Below, one piece after another: positions 1 to 10,822 of a stretch of 64,000 nucleotides of DNA; the stretch's first letter is position 1; each line of letters opens with the position of its first letter. The translations under genes and the position numbers were made by a program. The notes under the pieces were generated by a model that worked only from the letters and a program-made list of their open reading frames with translations, ran no database searches and was not told the origin of the DNA. This DNA comes from Akkermansiaceae bacterium (GTDB taxonomy: Bacteria; Verrucomicrobiota; Verrucomicrobiia; Verrucomicrobiales; Akkermansiaceae): assembly GCA_905182405.1 (NCBI GenBank), contig CAJJBQ010000001.1, forward strand, positions 1,426,001-1,490,000, given 5' to 3'.

Positions 1-165
1 ACGAGTCTCTTTTATTACAGTGGGCACGGAGTGCTTCAGGATAAGTTGAACTACCTCATCCCGGCGAAGGCCCAGGTGATGGCGCGGGGGCATTTGAAAA
101 ATTACGCGCTGCCTTTTGTCTCACCCAAGAAGCAAAATCCTAGCATCCTTAGCGTAAAGCGTTAG
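1..165 (+). CDS. C-terminal fragment of caspase-fold (peptidase C14) protein, cut by window edge
   Basis: An open frame runs in from the left edge and ends at the TAG at 163-165, giving 54 visible residues. It carries the caspase-fold histidine signature (FYYSGHG) followed by NYLIPAKA, which matches the usual NYLIP-x-DA step of bacterial caspase-like proteins. In the family a DxCR-type segment with the catalytic cysteine normally follows some 40 residues later. Here the frame diverges after the LIP motif and stops with no cysteine at all. It is therefore either a decayed gene or a non-catalytic tail. The rest of the gene lies outside the window. Confidence 0.55.
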   Translation, partial: TSLFYYSGHGVLQDKLNYLIPAKAQVMARGHLKNYALPFVSPKKQNPSILSVKR

Positions 166-175
166 CCTTCTCGCG

Positions 176-1786
176 ATGAAACTTGCTTTCCAACTCCCTG
201 GTACTTTTGTTTCGGCGCTCCTCGCACTTTCTGGTATTCTCTGCGGCGTTGATTTCAATCGATCCACTGGCGATCTCGTCTACGAAGACGGTGAGGGCAG
301 TACGTTGCCATACCGATTATTTCTTCCAGAAGACTACGATGAGAACGTCGGGTATCCCTTGGTCCTATTCTTTCACGGTGCGGGGGAACGAGGCCGGGAT
401 AACAAGTTGCAGGCCAATGGGGGGGGGCATATAGAGAATCTTTTCAAGGCAACGCAAGGGACGATTTTTAACGGCCGCTACAAGGCGTTTCTTCTAACGC
501 CGCAGTGCCCGAGTAATGACCAATGGGTCAACTGGCCGTGGTCCCGGGGTTCATATACAGATGTTGAAGAACCAGAGGAGGGTCGTTCCATGCGCTCCGC
601 GTTGGCGATCCTCGATCAGGTGATTGCGACCTATCCGGTCGCTATTGATCAGATTTACGTAACGGGGTTGTCGATGGGAGGCTTCGGCACATTGGATTCG
701 CTACGTCGCCGGCCTGGAAAATTCGCTGCTGCTCTGCCGCTATCAGGCGGGGGAAACAAGAGCCAGGGCGCCTCTTTCAAGGATGTGCCGATCTGGCTCT
801 ACCATGGCAGCTCCGACACAGAGGTTCCGACCAAGAGTTCGGACGAGATGCAGGATGCCATCGTAGCCGCTGGGGGTTCTATTGAATACACGCGACCGAA
901 CAGAGGCCACTCAGGTTGGGGGACGTTCTACGATAATCGGACGTATAGCAATGCTGCTGGGCAACCGGTCTTCGAGTGGTTGTTTTCGCAGACGCTTCAA
1001 GGCCCATTGCAACCATTAATCATCACTGAAATAGCAGTGAGCAGAGTCGATGACGACGCTGAAATAACCCTGAGGTGGAACTCGCGACCCCGAACGACCT
1101 ACGTGATCCAGGGGCTTCAAGATAATGGAAGCTGGACTGACCTTCCATTCGCTGTGGAGACTTTGGGAGAAACAACTTCAACCCAATTCCGTATCTCGTC
1201 GGGGATTGAAAACAGTATTTTTAGAGTAAAAGAAGGCCTACCATCTGCCGATCTCCTCGAGGAGTCCAATCTGCGATGGTTAGTACCAGCTGACAATTCA
1301 CTTCACGACGTCTGGAATGCCCGAGTGGAACCAGATGGGGCTGGATTTTCTAATGGGATCGGGCCAGGGGTTGGATTCGAAACTAGGCCGGATGCCTTCG
1401 ATCCACTCATCGACACCTACGTCCTCGATGCGATGCTAAAGCAGAACGCTTCAATCTACCTCCGCTACGAATTCGACCTACCGCCGAATCGAAAATATAC
1501 CGCTCTAGATCTGGGCATGCGCTACGATGATGGATTTATAGCCTATCTCAACGGCACACGAATCGCATCAGAAAATGCTCTCGAGAACAGCGACTGGGAC
1601 GCTCTGGCGACTAGGTCGCACCCTGATTCGAAGGCGATCGAATTCGAAATTTTTAATCTCTCAGAATTCATACATGTTCTACGTCCTGAGGGGAATGTGC
1701 TCGCAATCCAAGGGATGAACACTTCTCTGAGAGGATCAGATTTTCTTATTGAACCGCGGCTGATCGGTGAATTTGGAGGGCTTTAG
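176..1786 (+). CDS. Secreted alpha/beta-hydrolase esterase with C-terminal jelly-roll-like module
   Basis: A 536-residue exported esterase of the phospholipase/carboxylesterase (PHB-depolymerase-like) type. A hydrophobic signal segment covers about residues 7-23. The hydrolase domain spans roughly 35-270, with HGAGERG forming the oxyanion region, the nucleophile in GLSMGG (Ser166), the acid in HGSSD (Asp214) and the base in RGHSG (His245). A short segment at about 285-350 resembles the verrucomicrobial immunoglobulin-like repeat, and residues about 365-530 form a module with DDGFIAYLNG, seen in many secreted PVC proteins and probably carbohydrate-binding. Exact substrate is unknown; an acyl ester on a polysaccharide is an inference. 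It starts 11 bases after the caspase fragment. A second, shorter esterase of the same kind lies at 25563-26588. Confidence 0.75.
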   Translation: MKLAFQLPGTFVSALLALSGILCGVDFNRSTGDLVYEDGEGSTLPYRLFLPEDYDENVGYPLVLFFHGAGERGRDNKLQANGGGHIENLFKATQGTIFNGRYKAFLLTPQCPSNDQWVNWPWSRGSYTDVEEPEEGRSMRSALAILDQVIATYPVAIDQIYVTGLSMGGFGTLDSLRRRPGKFAAALPLSGGGNKSQGASFKDVPIWLYHGSSDTEVPTKSSDEMQDAIVAAGGSIEYTRPNRGHSGWGTFYDNRTYSNAAGQPVFEWLFSQTLQGPLQPLIITEIAVSRVDDDAEITLRWNSRPRTTYVIQGLQDNGSWTDLPFAVETLGETTSTQFRISSGIENSIFRVKEGLPSADLLEESNLRWLVPADNSLHDVWNARVEPDGAGFSNGIGPGVGFETRPDAFDPLIDTYVLDAMLKQNASIYLRYEFDLPPNRKYTALDLGMRYDDGFIAYLNGTRIASENALENSDWDALATRSHPDSKAIEFEIFNLSEFIHVLRPEGNVLAIQGMNTSLRGSDFLIEPRLIGEFGGL

Positions 1787-2225
1787 GAGGAGCTTTTGAT
1801 CCCGAGTTGGATCTTCAGGTAGCCTGGAAATCTCCCCAACTTTCTCAGCCTAATCCGCTCCGGCCTCCGGCCAGCTTTCCTTTCGATTAAAAGGAAATTA
1901 GCTTGCCTAGTTTATTCTCCCACAAAGCTACGCTGACACCCTGCCTTACCTTGAGAAGCCTTCTCGGTTAAAATCCGCGGTGAACTTATGAAGATCCTAA
2001 GCCAGGTGGAGCGAAGATCTACGGCCTGCACTTCGATCAGGTGTTCTGGGAATGACATCTCAGCTTTCGGAGCTTAATCACCGTATCCGTTGGTTTCTGC
2101 ACGGTAATAAAAAAGTGCTGAATCTCTCCCGCTATCCAGTAACACCGTCCCTCTCCTAAGCTCTTAAGGCAGATTCCTACTAGTAACCTGCAACCTATCT
2201 TGATAAAAAGTAATGCAGCAGATTT
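1787..2225. other. Intergenic stretch, nothing recognised
   Basis: About 440 bases between two plus-strand genes. Both strands were read. The only long frame, on the minus strand at 2037-2321, has no family resemblance and no coding-like composition. No convincing terminator with a T-run was found after the esterase. Confidence 0.5.
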
Positions 2226-3452
2226 ATGAAACCTAGAAAGCTTTTCCTCCTTATCACTCTGACACTTTTTCCAGTCTTGAATGCCGTAAAGGCACCTAAC
2301 GGTGAGGAGTTTCCAAGTCATTGGGGTGATCCACCGCTACGCCAAACAAAGGATCTTCGCCCGTTGCCCGGCAGCTTTGGACGCGGCAGCGGCACCCTAG
2401 CCAAATGGATTCAGCAGAACCTCGACAAAGACAACTCCAGTAAAGGCGTGTTAACCCCGCTTGAACCTGGGGTCCGCTTGGCTGTAACCCGCGCCAAAAC
2501 ACCCATAACAATTGATGGAAATCTCGATGAGTTTGCCAACGCCGTTTGCACTCCGGTCGAGTATTTCCATCCCGACCAAAAGAACCGGCCAGCTCAGTTT
2601 TTCTACCTCTGGGACGACGAGGCCTTCTACGTGGGGCTGCGGACTCTCGACGAAAAAATCTTTTCACCTGTTCAGCCGCTTTGGGAAGGCGATGCCGTTG
2701 AATGGTATTTTGACACACGCCGCGATTCCACCTTCCGCGATCAGAATTGGGGAAAGGGAGCCGTCCATTGTTTTTGGACAGCTATGGAAAAAGCTGATCT
2801 TAACCCACGCTTTTGTCTTCGGCCTGGCTATCTTGATGCCATCGCAAAGACTGGTGTCGAGGTGAGCGCACGCCGATGGGAACGTGGTTTAGAAGTGGAA
2901 TTTAAGCTACCTTGGGTGAATTTTCCTAATTTCACACCAAAGATAAATGAGGTGATTGGAATCGATGCGGAATTATCCTACAGCGACGGCTCGCAAAGAT
3001 CTTATCGCAGCTTTATCTTTGGGAGCCCATTATCGGTCGCCCAACCGGGCAACTTGGCGCGCGTTCAACTTGTCGAAAACCTGCAGGCAGGCCACTGGGA
3101 AAAATGTGCGCCAGTAATGATGCCCATTCGGGTCGACACGGCATGGGCTCAAGGTGGAAAGCCGAAAGTTCAAGCTCGCATCGCACTGCCGGTAAATCAT
3201 TTGGAGAAGATTGGAAAGATCGTGTTTCAAGTTTCCGATTTATCAGGAAAGTTGTTAGGAGAATTTGAAGCGAGCGAAACGGAAATACTTGGATCAGACC
3301 CCAATTTCGCGAGGAGGATTACGACTTGGCCCGCGGATCTAATCGCTCCCGGTAGCTATACTGCAGTCGCCGTGATTCACGACAAGGAGGGGAAGGAGCT
3401 CGGACGGGTTGCGCCGCGAATGGTGAGTGTAAATATGGAGCAGGGATACTGA
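2226..3452 (+). CDS. Secreted CBM9-like carbohydrate-binding protein
   Basis: A 408-residue exported protein. Residues 1-23 form a signal peptide (MKPRKLFLLITLTLF). Residues about 28-70 contain FPSHWGDPP and RPLPGSFGRGSGTLAKW, a segment that recurs at the N-terminus of PVC surface proteins. Residues about 80-285 resemble the family 9 carbohydrate-binding fold: ITIDGNLDEF opens it, YLWDDEAFYVGL is the usual central strand, and WEGDAVEWYFD is the typical metal and sugar site region. The C-terminal 120 residues look like a beta-sandwich. No catalytic motif was seen, so a role in binding sugars at the cell surface is inferred. The gene stands alone on its strand. Confidence 0.65.
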   Translation: MKPRKLFLLITLTLFPVLNAVKAPNGEEFPSHWGDPPLRQTKDLRPLPGSFGRGSGTLAKWIQQNLDKDNSSKGVLTPLEPGVRLAVTRAKTPITIDGNLDEFANAVCTPVEYFHPDQKNRPAQFFYLWDDEAFYVGLRTLDEKIFSPVQPLWEGDAVEWYFDTRRDSTFRDQNWGKGAVHCFWTAMEKADLNPRFCLRPGYLDAIAKTGVEVSARRWERGLEVEFKLPWVNFPNFTPKINEVIGIDAELSYSDGSQRSYRSFIFGSPLSVAQPGNLARVQLVENLQAGHWEKCAPVMMPIRVDTAWAQGGKPKVQARIALPVNHLEKIGKIVFQVSDLSGKLLGEFEASETEILGSDPNFARRITTWPADLIAPGSYTAVAVIHDKEGKELGRVAPRMVSVNMEQGY

Positions 3453-3692
3453 ATAACCATCGAAAGAAAATTCCTAGCGAATAACAGGGGCGAAAATAGA
3501 AATCGGAATTAACTTAAAAATTCTTGAGCAAGACTGATCCTAATCTCCTCCAGACAAATCCGAGCACTGGATCTCTTTGTCGTTGCGGCAGTATATTGTC
3601 ATATGTTTCGCGGAGTTGACTGAGTCTTGACGCCGATGATCTTAAAAGACCTTTTTATGTTTGGATGATTACCTGATAGACTGATCTCACAG
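3453..3692. other. Intergenic stretch upstream of transposase relic
   Basis: About 240 bases without a recognised gene. It may contain further decayed transposase sequence, but no protein-level match could be read with confidence. Confidence 0.35.
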
Positions 3693-3884
3693 TCGTAGTC
3701 TCAAGCGGCTGGAAAAAGAGTTAATCACTATTCGGTCTCAAATGCGGCTGATCCCCCGTTCACCTCCGGCAAGATTGAAGGGTTCAACAAACTACTGTCC
3801 CGAATCATCCACAGAGCCTGTGGAATAAAGGATCTAGGCTACCTTGAACTCAAATTACGACACGGATCCGTCATGCGCAGCTAA
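3693..3884 (+). pseudogene. ISL3-type transposase relic, C-terminal end
   Basis: The frame ending at the TAA at 3882-3884 reads VSNAADPPFTSGKIEGFNK, then LLSRIIHRACGIKDLGY, then LELKLRHG. In ISL3-family transposases the C-terminus has the same layout: a small-residue turn, (T/S)-G-K-I-E-G-F-N, a basic helix, YG-x-RD and a final K-x-R strand. Just upstream a different frame reads LKRLEKELITI, matching the helix that normally precedes this segment, so a frameshift separates the two parts. No start codon, catalytic region or inverted terminal repeats were found, so this is a dead fragment. Family assignment rests on pattern recognition. Confidence 0.6.
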
Positions 3885-3974
3885 CGGAGAGTCAATTTTC
3901 TTTTGGCGAGCTCTGGATCCTGACAATCTGGGTTAGCGAGCTACCAAAGTGACGAGCGGTCTTACCCCTTCAAA

Positions 3975-4208
3975 TTGAATCTCCTTTCGCCAATGAAAAG
4001 TGAAGAACACATCAAAGAATCTCGGGTCAGAAGCGCCTTGAAAGGTTTTTCTTGGAGAATTATAGCAACAGGGACGATCATCGTAATCGTTTACTTGAAG
4101 ACCGGAGAAATACAATCCGCACTAGAAATTGGCGCGATTGAATTTGTCATTAAATACCTACTCTATTTCGCTCACGAAAGAGCATGGGCCCGAATCCCAT
4201 TAGGATAG
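3975..4208 (+). CDS. DUF2061 family small membrane protein
   Basis: A protein of 77 residues from the ATG at 3975, or 71 from the ATG at 3993, which gives the more usual N-terminus (MKSEEHIKES). It matches the DUF2061 pattern: a basic N-terminal stretch then LKGFSWRIIATGTIIVIVYL, a first membrane segment, followed by TGEIQSALEIGAIEF, a second hydrophobic segment and the hallmark ending FAHERAWARIPLG. The family is a small predicted inner-membrane protein of unknown function. It sits alone, about 90 bases after the transposase relic. Confidence 0.8.
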   Translation: MNLLSPMKSEEHIKESRVRSALKGFSWRIIATGTIIVIVYLKTGEIQSALEIGAIEFVIKYLLYFAHERAWARIPLG

Positions 4209-4434
4209 GTTAGGAAAATAGCTGAAGGTTGAGAGGATTAATCCGCACTTATTTATAAAACATCGAAAAAGGAACGCTCCCTTTATCTAACCATATTACC
4301 ACTAGGAATTTCCTTTTGGCGGGAGGGCTTTGAGGCCGTACTTGGAGCGGAGCGGAGGGAGGGGATCACTTCGGTCCAGTCCAGATGGTTCGCACGAAGA
4401 CTCAGGAGCATATATACGGATCTACTGAAGTGGT

Positions 4435-5418
4435 CTATTCTTCTGGTGCCAATCGGAGGTAATCGAGACCGAACATGTGTTTTTTCACGGCCTTGGGATT
4501 GGTTCCACTGGAGATGATGGTGAGTGTGTTTTTTCCGGCGCTGAGCGTTGCTTTTCCAAGCTTGACTTGTCCGGTGTGGCTCACGCTGCTGGGTTGAAAG
4601 AAGTCCTGGGCTTCTCCGAGGGCACTGCCATTGATGGTGAATGAGTGAATGCCGTAGTCGACGGCTTTGGTTCCGGCAAAATAAATCTCAAATTCCCCGG
4701 TGGTGGGGACGGAGAACTCGACGGTGAGTTGAGAGTTTTTTTTCTCGGCGACCCACCAGAGTTGAGAATTTCCGCTCCAAATTCCTGCGCCGAATGATGC
4801 CATGGATTGGGGAATGGCAGGACCATCGGCTTTGATTACGTGGAGATTTTCTCCTTCAAAAATGATTCCGGAACCGAGATCTTTTTTAGGTGGCTGGGGA
4901 CCAAAGGGCAGAGGTCCGCCGGAGTGCTGTCCCCACTTGATGAGCTCGCCTTTGCCTGCGCGGTCAAGACCGACTTGGAGAGCTTCTTCGGTCCAACCGG
5001 GGTTGCCTTTGAGGTGCATGAGCATTTCGGCGGGGGTGGGGCGGGTGGAAGAAATTCCTTTTTGAGGAACGTCGGCACCGAGCCAGAGCTTGCCGTCGTC
5101 GAGATCGCATTGATACCCGGCAGCGTGTCCCGAGGCGTCTTTCTGAGAGCGGATTTGAATGCCTGAGTTGGCGGTGGGACCGCCCGTGATTCGATAGTGG
5201 AGGTTAAGATCGAAGTCAGCGACTTCACCTTTCCAATAGAGGAATTCGTTTTTGGAAAGGGTGTTACCGTCTTCGATCGAGGCGGTGATGGCACCATCCT
5301 CGACACTCCAGAATCCCGGCGTGCCTTGCCATTGATCGAGAGTTTTACCGTCGAAAAGTCTCTGCGGTTTTGTGGCATGGGCACACAAGGAGAGGAGGAG
5401 GAAGGCTAGGAATTTCAT
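4435..5418 (-). CDS. Secreted DUF1080 half-domain fused to C-terminal sugar-binding-like module
   Basis: A 327-residue exported protein with a short signal peptide (residues 1-15). Residues about 18-115 match the first half of the DUF1080 (3-keto-disaccharide hydrolase) fold: LFDGKTLDQWQG, FWSVEDGAI, NSGIQIRS and AGYQCDL. The second half of that fold, with its WN-x-Y and L-x-x-H-strand motifs, is missing. Instead an unrelated stretch (about 120-175, with EMLMHLKGNPGW) leads into a beta-sandwich (about 180-325: GEFEIYFAGTKAVDYG, HMFGLDYLRL) seen at the ends of other PVC surface proteins. It is probably a fusion made by deletion. Catalysis is doubtful with half a DUF1080 domain; sugar binding is plausible. 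The gene is isolated on the minus strand. Confidence 0.65.
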   Translation of the reverse strand: MKFLAFLLLSLCAHATKPQRLFDGKTLDQWQGTPGFWSVEDGAITASIEDGNTLSKNEFLYWKGEVADFDLNLHYRITGGPTANSGIQIRSQKDASGHAAGYQCDLDDGKLWLGADVPQKGISSTRPTPAEMLMHLKGNPGWTEEALQVGLDRAGKGELIKWGQHSGGPLPFGPQPPKKDLGSGIIFEGENLHVIKADGPAIPQSMASFGAGIWSGNSQLWWVAEKKNSQLTVEFSVPTTGEFEIYFAGTKAVDYGIHSFTINGSALGEAQDFFQPSSVSHTGQVKLGKATLSAGKNTLTIISSGTNPKAVKKHMFGLDYLRLAPEE

Positions 5419-5534
5419 GATCGCTGTGAGATATTACGATGGTTACTTGGAATTTAGAGATAGAAAAAATAATTGGATGGATCAGTGAGAGTCACTGGCT
5501 CCATCCATGTGGGGTTTACGGAAGCAAAAGACAG

Positions 5535-5875
5535 CGGGTCCACAGCGGGGGCACGCCGGCCATCATGATATCCATCTTTTGAAGAACGGAAATATTCTCT
5601 TTCACGATACTTGGAGCAAGACCCGGAAGTAACACTCGGCAAAAAAACGGTCTGGGAATACGAGAGCGCAAAAATAAACGGGAACGAAGGAAAGGGTGTC
5701 GATGTGCATGCCTTTGCCCGCTTCCCGGATGGGAGTATGATAGTCGCGGAAAGTGGCAAAGATGGCAAGGTGGTCTGGGAATACTCTACCAAGACTCGTG
5801 TCTTTGGAGTAATCCGCCTTAAAAACGGTAATACTCTCATTGCAACCGGTAGTGGAAACAGCGTGATCGAGGTGC
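5535..5875 (+). pseudogene. Decayed beta-propeller (arylsulfotransferase-like repeat) gene
   Basis: Two adjoining frames carry blade repeats of a PQQ/ASST-like propeller. Upstream: HHDIHLLKNGNILFHDTWSK, ending at an in-frame TAA. After a frameshift near 5615: LGKKTVWEYESAKINGNEGK, VDVHAFARFPDGSMIVAESG, a jump, then KDGKVVWEYSTKTRVFGVIR and LKNGNTLIATGSGNSVIEV. Intact members have five or more blades and a signal peptide. Here the N-terminus, several blades and the C-terminus are gone, and one frameshift is visible. It sits in a spacer between a minus-strand DUF1080 gene and a plus-strand cytochrome-like gene. Confidence 0.65.
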
Positions 5876-5879
5876 GCTC

Positions 5880-6170
5880 GGAGTGGAGGACTTCGCTGGT
5901 GCCGTTGGGCAGATAATCGTTTTTTGGGTTGATGAGGTCGCCGAGGAAGATTGCGGTGAGATGTGCGTCAGAGTTGGCGAAGGATGTGCCGTTGTGGCGG
6001 TAGCTGAGCGTGTTAAGGAGAGGTTTGAGTTTGTCGGATCTTCCTTGGATGGAATAGTTTGTCGATCGCGATCTGGGGCAGCCTTCCCCGCGATATTTGG
6101 AAACGAAGGAAGCCTTGATTCGCCATATTGGTGCATAGTCGGGCATTCCAGCCTTCCTTCGGGTGGTGAA
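5880..6170 (-). other. Unidentified minus-strand coding-like stretch
   Basis: The minus strand is open from about 6170 through the propeller relic. Its first 100 codons use C-ending codons in the manner of real genes here, reading for example MPDYAPIWRIKASF, LKPLLNTLSYRHNGT and SDAHLTAIFLGDLINP. I do not recognise the family. Beyond about 5880 the frame becomes the antisense of the propeller relic, so at most this is a truncated gene. It may be another decayed accessory gene, or chance. Confidence 0.25.
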
Positions 6171-6189
6171 ATTTGATTAACATAATTTT

Positions 6190-9100
6190 GTGAAATTTGG
6201 TCAAAGTTTGCTTTTTCTGATTCTGGTGTCGCAGGCACCGGGGAAGAAATCCTTATCGTTTAATAGAGACATCCGTCCGATTCTCTCTGACAAGTGTTTT
6301 GCCTGTCATGGATTTGATGAGGAGACCCGTGAGGGTGAGCTGAGATTGGATACTCCGGAGGGCGCTTTTAAAAAGAAAAGGCGAGGGAAATCGCCCATTG
6401 TTGCAGGGAAGCCCGATGAAAGTGAGGCCTGGTTGCGAATCATCACCAAGGATGAGGACGATGTGATGCCGCCACCGGATTCTCATAAGCAGCTGACATT
6501 GGAGGAGAAGTCGATCCTACGGCAATGGATTCAGGAAGGGGCTGAGTATCAGAGGCACTGGGCCTTCGTGGCACCGGTGAAGGCTGAGGTTCCGGGAGGC
6601 GAGGGCTTGGAGATAGATCGTTTTGTGGGGGCGCTGTTGACCAAAGAAGGCATGGGGTTTTCTCCGGAGGCGGATCGCCCGACTCTGATTCGACGAGTGA
6701 GTTTTGCGCTGATTGGATTGCCCCCGACGATTGAGGATGTGGAGAAATATGTGAGCGATCAATCGGCGGATGCCTTTGGCAAGATGGTGGATCGCTATTT
6801 GGACTCGAAGCATTATGGCGAGGAAATGGCGCGTCATTGGCTGGATGCGGCGCGCTACGGAGATACTCATGGAATGCATCTCGATAACGAACGTCAGATG
6901 TGGGCTTACCGGGATTGGGTGATCGATTCGTTTAATCGAAATCTGCCCTACGATGATTTCACGATCGAACAACTGGCCGGTGACTTGATGCCTAATTCGA
7001 CGCAGGAGCAGATGGTGGCGACGGGATTTAATCGATGTAATGTTACGACCGGTGAAGGCGGAAGTATCGCCAAGGAATTTGTCTTTCGTTATGCCGTCGA
7101 TCGAGCCAGCACTACGGCGCAGGTCTGGCTGGGCTTAACGGCAGGATGTGCAGTATGTCATGATCACAAGTATGATCCGATCACCTCAAAGGATTTTTAT
7201 TCGCTCTACGCTTTCTTTAACTCCAATGCCGATCCGGCGATGGACGGTAATAAACTCCTCACGCAACCGGTGATCAAAGTGAAGACGCCGGATTATGATC
7301 AGAAGATAAAGAGTTTTTCTGATCGCGAGAACGTTCTCGAAAAGAAGATGAGCGAGATTTCGGTAAGTTTAAAATATGAAGATCCGGCTAAGAAAAATCC
7401 GCCTCCAAAAAGATCAGAGCACGAACAAGTGTGGTTTGACGATGCCTTTCCAGAGGGGGCGCAAGTTGGGGTTTCCGGACATCCGTTGACCTTCGTTGAA
7501 AACCCCGTCAAGAGTGGGAAGAAATCGTTGAAGCGTGGCGGGGCAGGAATGGCGCAGGATTACTATCAATCGGGAGCAGCTCCGCTCACGGTGCCTTCCC
7601 AGGCTAAGTTTTTCCTTCACGTCTATCTCGATCCGGAGGATCCGCCCGAAGAAGTGATGATTCAATTCCACACCAAGGACTGGAGTCATCGAGCCCTGTG
7701 GGGGGCTGATGTGATCGATTTTGGAAAAAAGGGAACGACCGAGCGGTATCGTGCCGGTGACCTTCCGAAAAAGGGGCAATGGGTGCGTCTTGAAGTGCCC
7801 GCTGAAAAGATGGGTCTAGCCACTGGTGCCAAGGTTGTCGGCTTTGCTTTCACGGTACATGGTGGGACAGCTTACTTTGATCGCTTTGGCGTTATCGGAG
7901 TGACTGATCCTGCTTTGGACCCGAATCTCTCGCTTCTTGCCTGGCGAAAATCACGAGTGGGGAAAGATACTCCAGAGGCGAAAGGAACGCTTCGGGGGTG
8001 GCTGAAAGAGGGACCGGACAAGCCGAGGAAGCCGGAGGAGTTGGTGCAAATCAGATCCTATTATCTACAGGAAGTTTGTCAGAGCACGCGCGATGCCTTT
8101 ACCTCGGTCAGAGGAGAATTGGCGAAAGTGAAGAAGGAAAATGCGGACTTTGATGCAGGGATCCCTTCGACCTTTGTCTTTCGAGATCTTCCCAAGCCGC
8201 GCGACAGTTTTGTCATGATCCGCGGCGAATACGACAAGCCGGGTGAGAAGGTAGAGCCAAATACTCCTTTAGTTCTTCCTCCGCTCAAGAAGAGCGGTGA
8301 GCGGGCTAATCGTCTCGACCTGGCAAAGTGGCTGGTGGCTCCGGAGAATCCGCTGACCGCAAGAGTTGCGGTGAATCGGTTTTGGCAGCAAGTGTTTGGA
8401 ATTGGACTCGTGAAAACCAGTCATGACTTCGGAACGCAGGGCGATCTGCCAAGCCATCCTGAATTGCTGGACTTTTTGGCACTTCGTTTTCAGGACAATA
8501 ACTGGGATGTTAAAAAGATCATGCGCGCATTGGTGATGAGCCGGGCCTTTCGTCAAGAGAGCCAGGCGGCCAGTCCGCGATGGATTCAGGATCCTGAAAA
8601 TCGCAAGTTGGCCAGGGGTCCAAGATTTAGACTATCCGCCGAGCAGCTACGCGATCAGGCGCTCTTCGTGAGCGGATTGATGGATCACAGATTGGGTGGA
8701 AAAGGAGTAAACCCTTATCAGCCGCCGAACATCTGGGAGCCGGTGGCTTTCGGTGGGTCAAATACGCGCAGCTATAAGCAAGCCAAGGGGACTGATCTGT
8801 ATCGGCGTTCGGTGTATACCTTCTTTAAGCGAACCGCGCCCCATCCCGCGATGACCAATTTCGATGCTCCGTCGCGCGAGCAATCCTGCCTGCAACGGGA
8901 AAGTAGTAATACGCCGCTGCAGGCTCTCCAGTTGATGAATGATGTGCAGCATTATGAGGCCGCCCGTGGACTGGCAACACGGATGATGCAGTCGTCTTCC
9001 GATCTCAACGAACGTTTCGGGTTTGCATTTGAAAGTGTCTTGTCTCGATCTCCCGGTGTCGAAGAACTCACGATTGCGACGAAGCTCTATCAGCGTCAAT

Positions 9101-9255
9101 TGGCCCGATATGAGAAAGTTCCTGAAGATGCCAAGAAGGCAGTTGGATTTGGTGAATCCAAGGCGCCTCGTGATTTAGATGTTTCCGAACTCGCGGCCTT
9201 CACTTTGGTCGCCAATCTTATTTTGAATATGGACGAAGCCATCGTTCGCAACTGA
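6190..9255 (+). CDS. PSCyt1-DUF1549-DUF1553 cytochrome-like surface protein
   Basis: A 1021-residue exported protein starting at a GTG; the next in-frame starts would cut the signal peptide. After the signal comes the PSCyt1 domain with one c-type haem motif CFACH (Cys36, Cys39, His40) after [14 protein letters not shown]1549 covers about 150-345 and includes a second CxxCH ([12 protein letters not shown]). A jelly-roll-like insert lies at about 410-575, and DUF1553 at about 690-1010 ([33 protein letters not shown]). The family is abundant in Planctomycetes and Verrucomicrobia and accompanies sulfatase and glycan-use genes; its reaction is not established. The DUF1501 partner begins 8 bases downstream, so the two are probably one operon. 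Confidence 0.9.
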   Translation: MKFGQSLLFLILVSQAPGKKSLSFNRDIRPILSDKCFACHGFDEETREGELRLDTPEGAFKKKRRGKSPIVAGKPDESEAWLRIITKDEDDVMPPPDSHKQLTLEEKSILRQWIQEGAEYQRHWAFVAPVKAEVPGGEGLEIDRFVGALLTKEGMGFSPEADRPTLIRRVSFALIGLPPTIEDVEKYVSDQSADAFGKMVDRYLDSKHYGEEMARHWLDAARYGDTHGMHLDNERQMWAYRDWVIDSFNRNLPYDDFTIEQLAGDLMPNSTQEQMVATGFNRCNVTTGEGGSIAKEFVFRYAVDRASTTAQVWLGLTAGCAVCHDHKYDPITSKDFYSLYAFFNSNADPAMDGNKLLTQPVIKVKTPDYDQKIKSFSDRENVLEKKMSEISVSLKYEDPAKKNPPPKRSEHEQVWFDDAFPEGAQVGVSGHPLTFVENPVKSGKKSLKRGGAGMAQDYYQSGAAPLTVPSQAKFFLHVYLDPEDPPEEVMIQFHTKDWSHRALWGADVIDFGKKGTTERYRAGDLPKKGQWVRLEVPAEKMGLATGAKVVGFAFTVHGGTAYFDRFGVIGVTDPALDPNLSLLAWRKSRVGKDTPEAKGTLRGWLKEGPDKPRKPEELVQIRSYYLQEVCQSTRDAFTSVRGELAKVKKENADFDAGIPSTFVFRDLPKPRDSFVMIRGEYDKPGEKVEPNTPLVLPPLKKSGERANRLDLAKWLVAPENPLTARVAVNRFWQQVFGIGLVKTSHDFGTQGDLPSHPELLDFLALRFQDNNWDVKKIMRALVMSRAFRQESQAASPRWIQDPENRKLARGPRFRLSAEQLRDQALFVSGLMDHRLGGKGVNPYQPPNIWEPVAFGGSNTRSYKQAKGTDLYRRSVYTFFKRTAPHPAMTNFDAPSREQSCLQRESSNTPLQALQLMNDVQHYEAARGLATRMMQSSSDLNERFGFAFESVLSRSPGVEELTIATKLYQRQLARYEKVPEDAKKAVGFGESKAPRDLDVSELAAFTLVANLILNMDEAIVRN

Positions 9256-9263
9256 TCCGCCCT

Positions 9264-10721
<1,458 letters not shown>

Positions 10722-10822
10722 GGCAGAGATCTCGAGAGAGAGGAGGACTGTCGCAGATGAAGAAGGATCTCGCTGGGCGATATCCCAAACATAATTTGGA
10801 GCGGTCCGAAGTAGAAGCGGGC

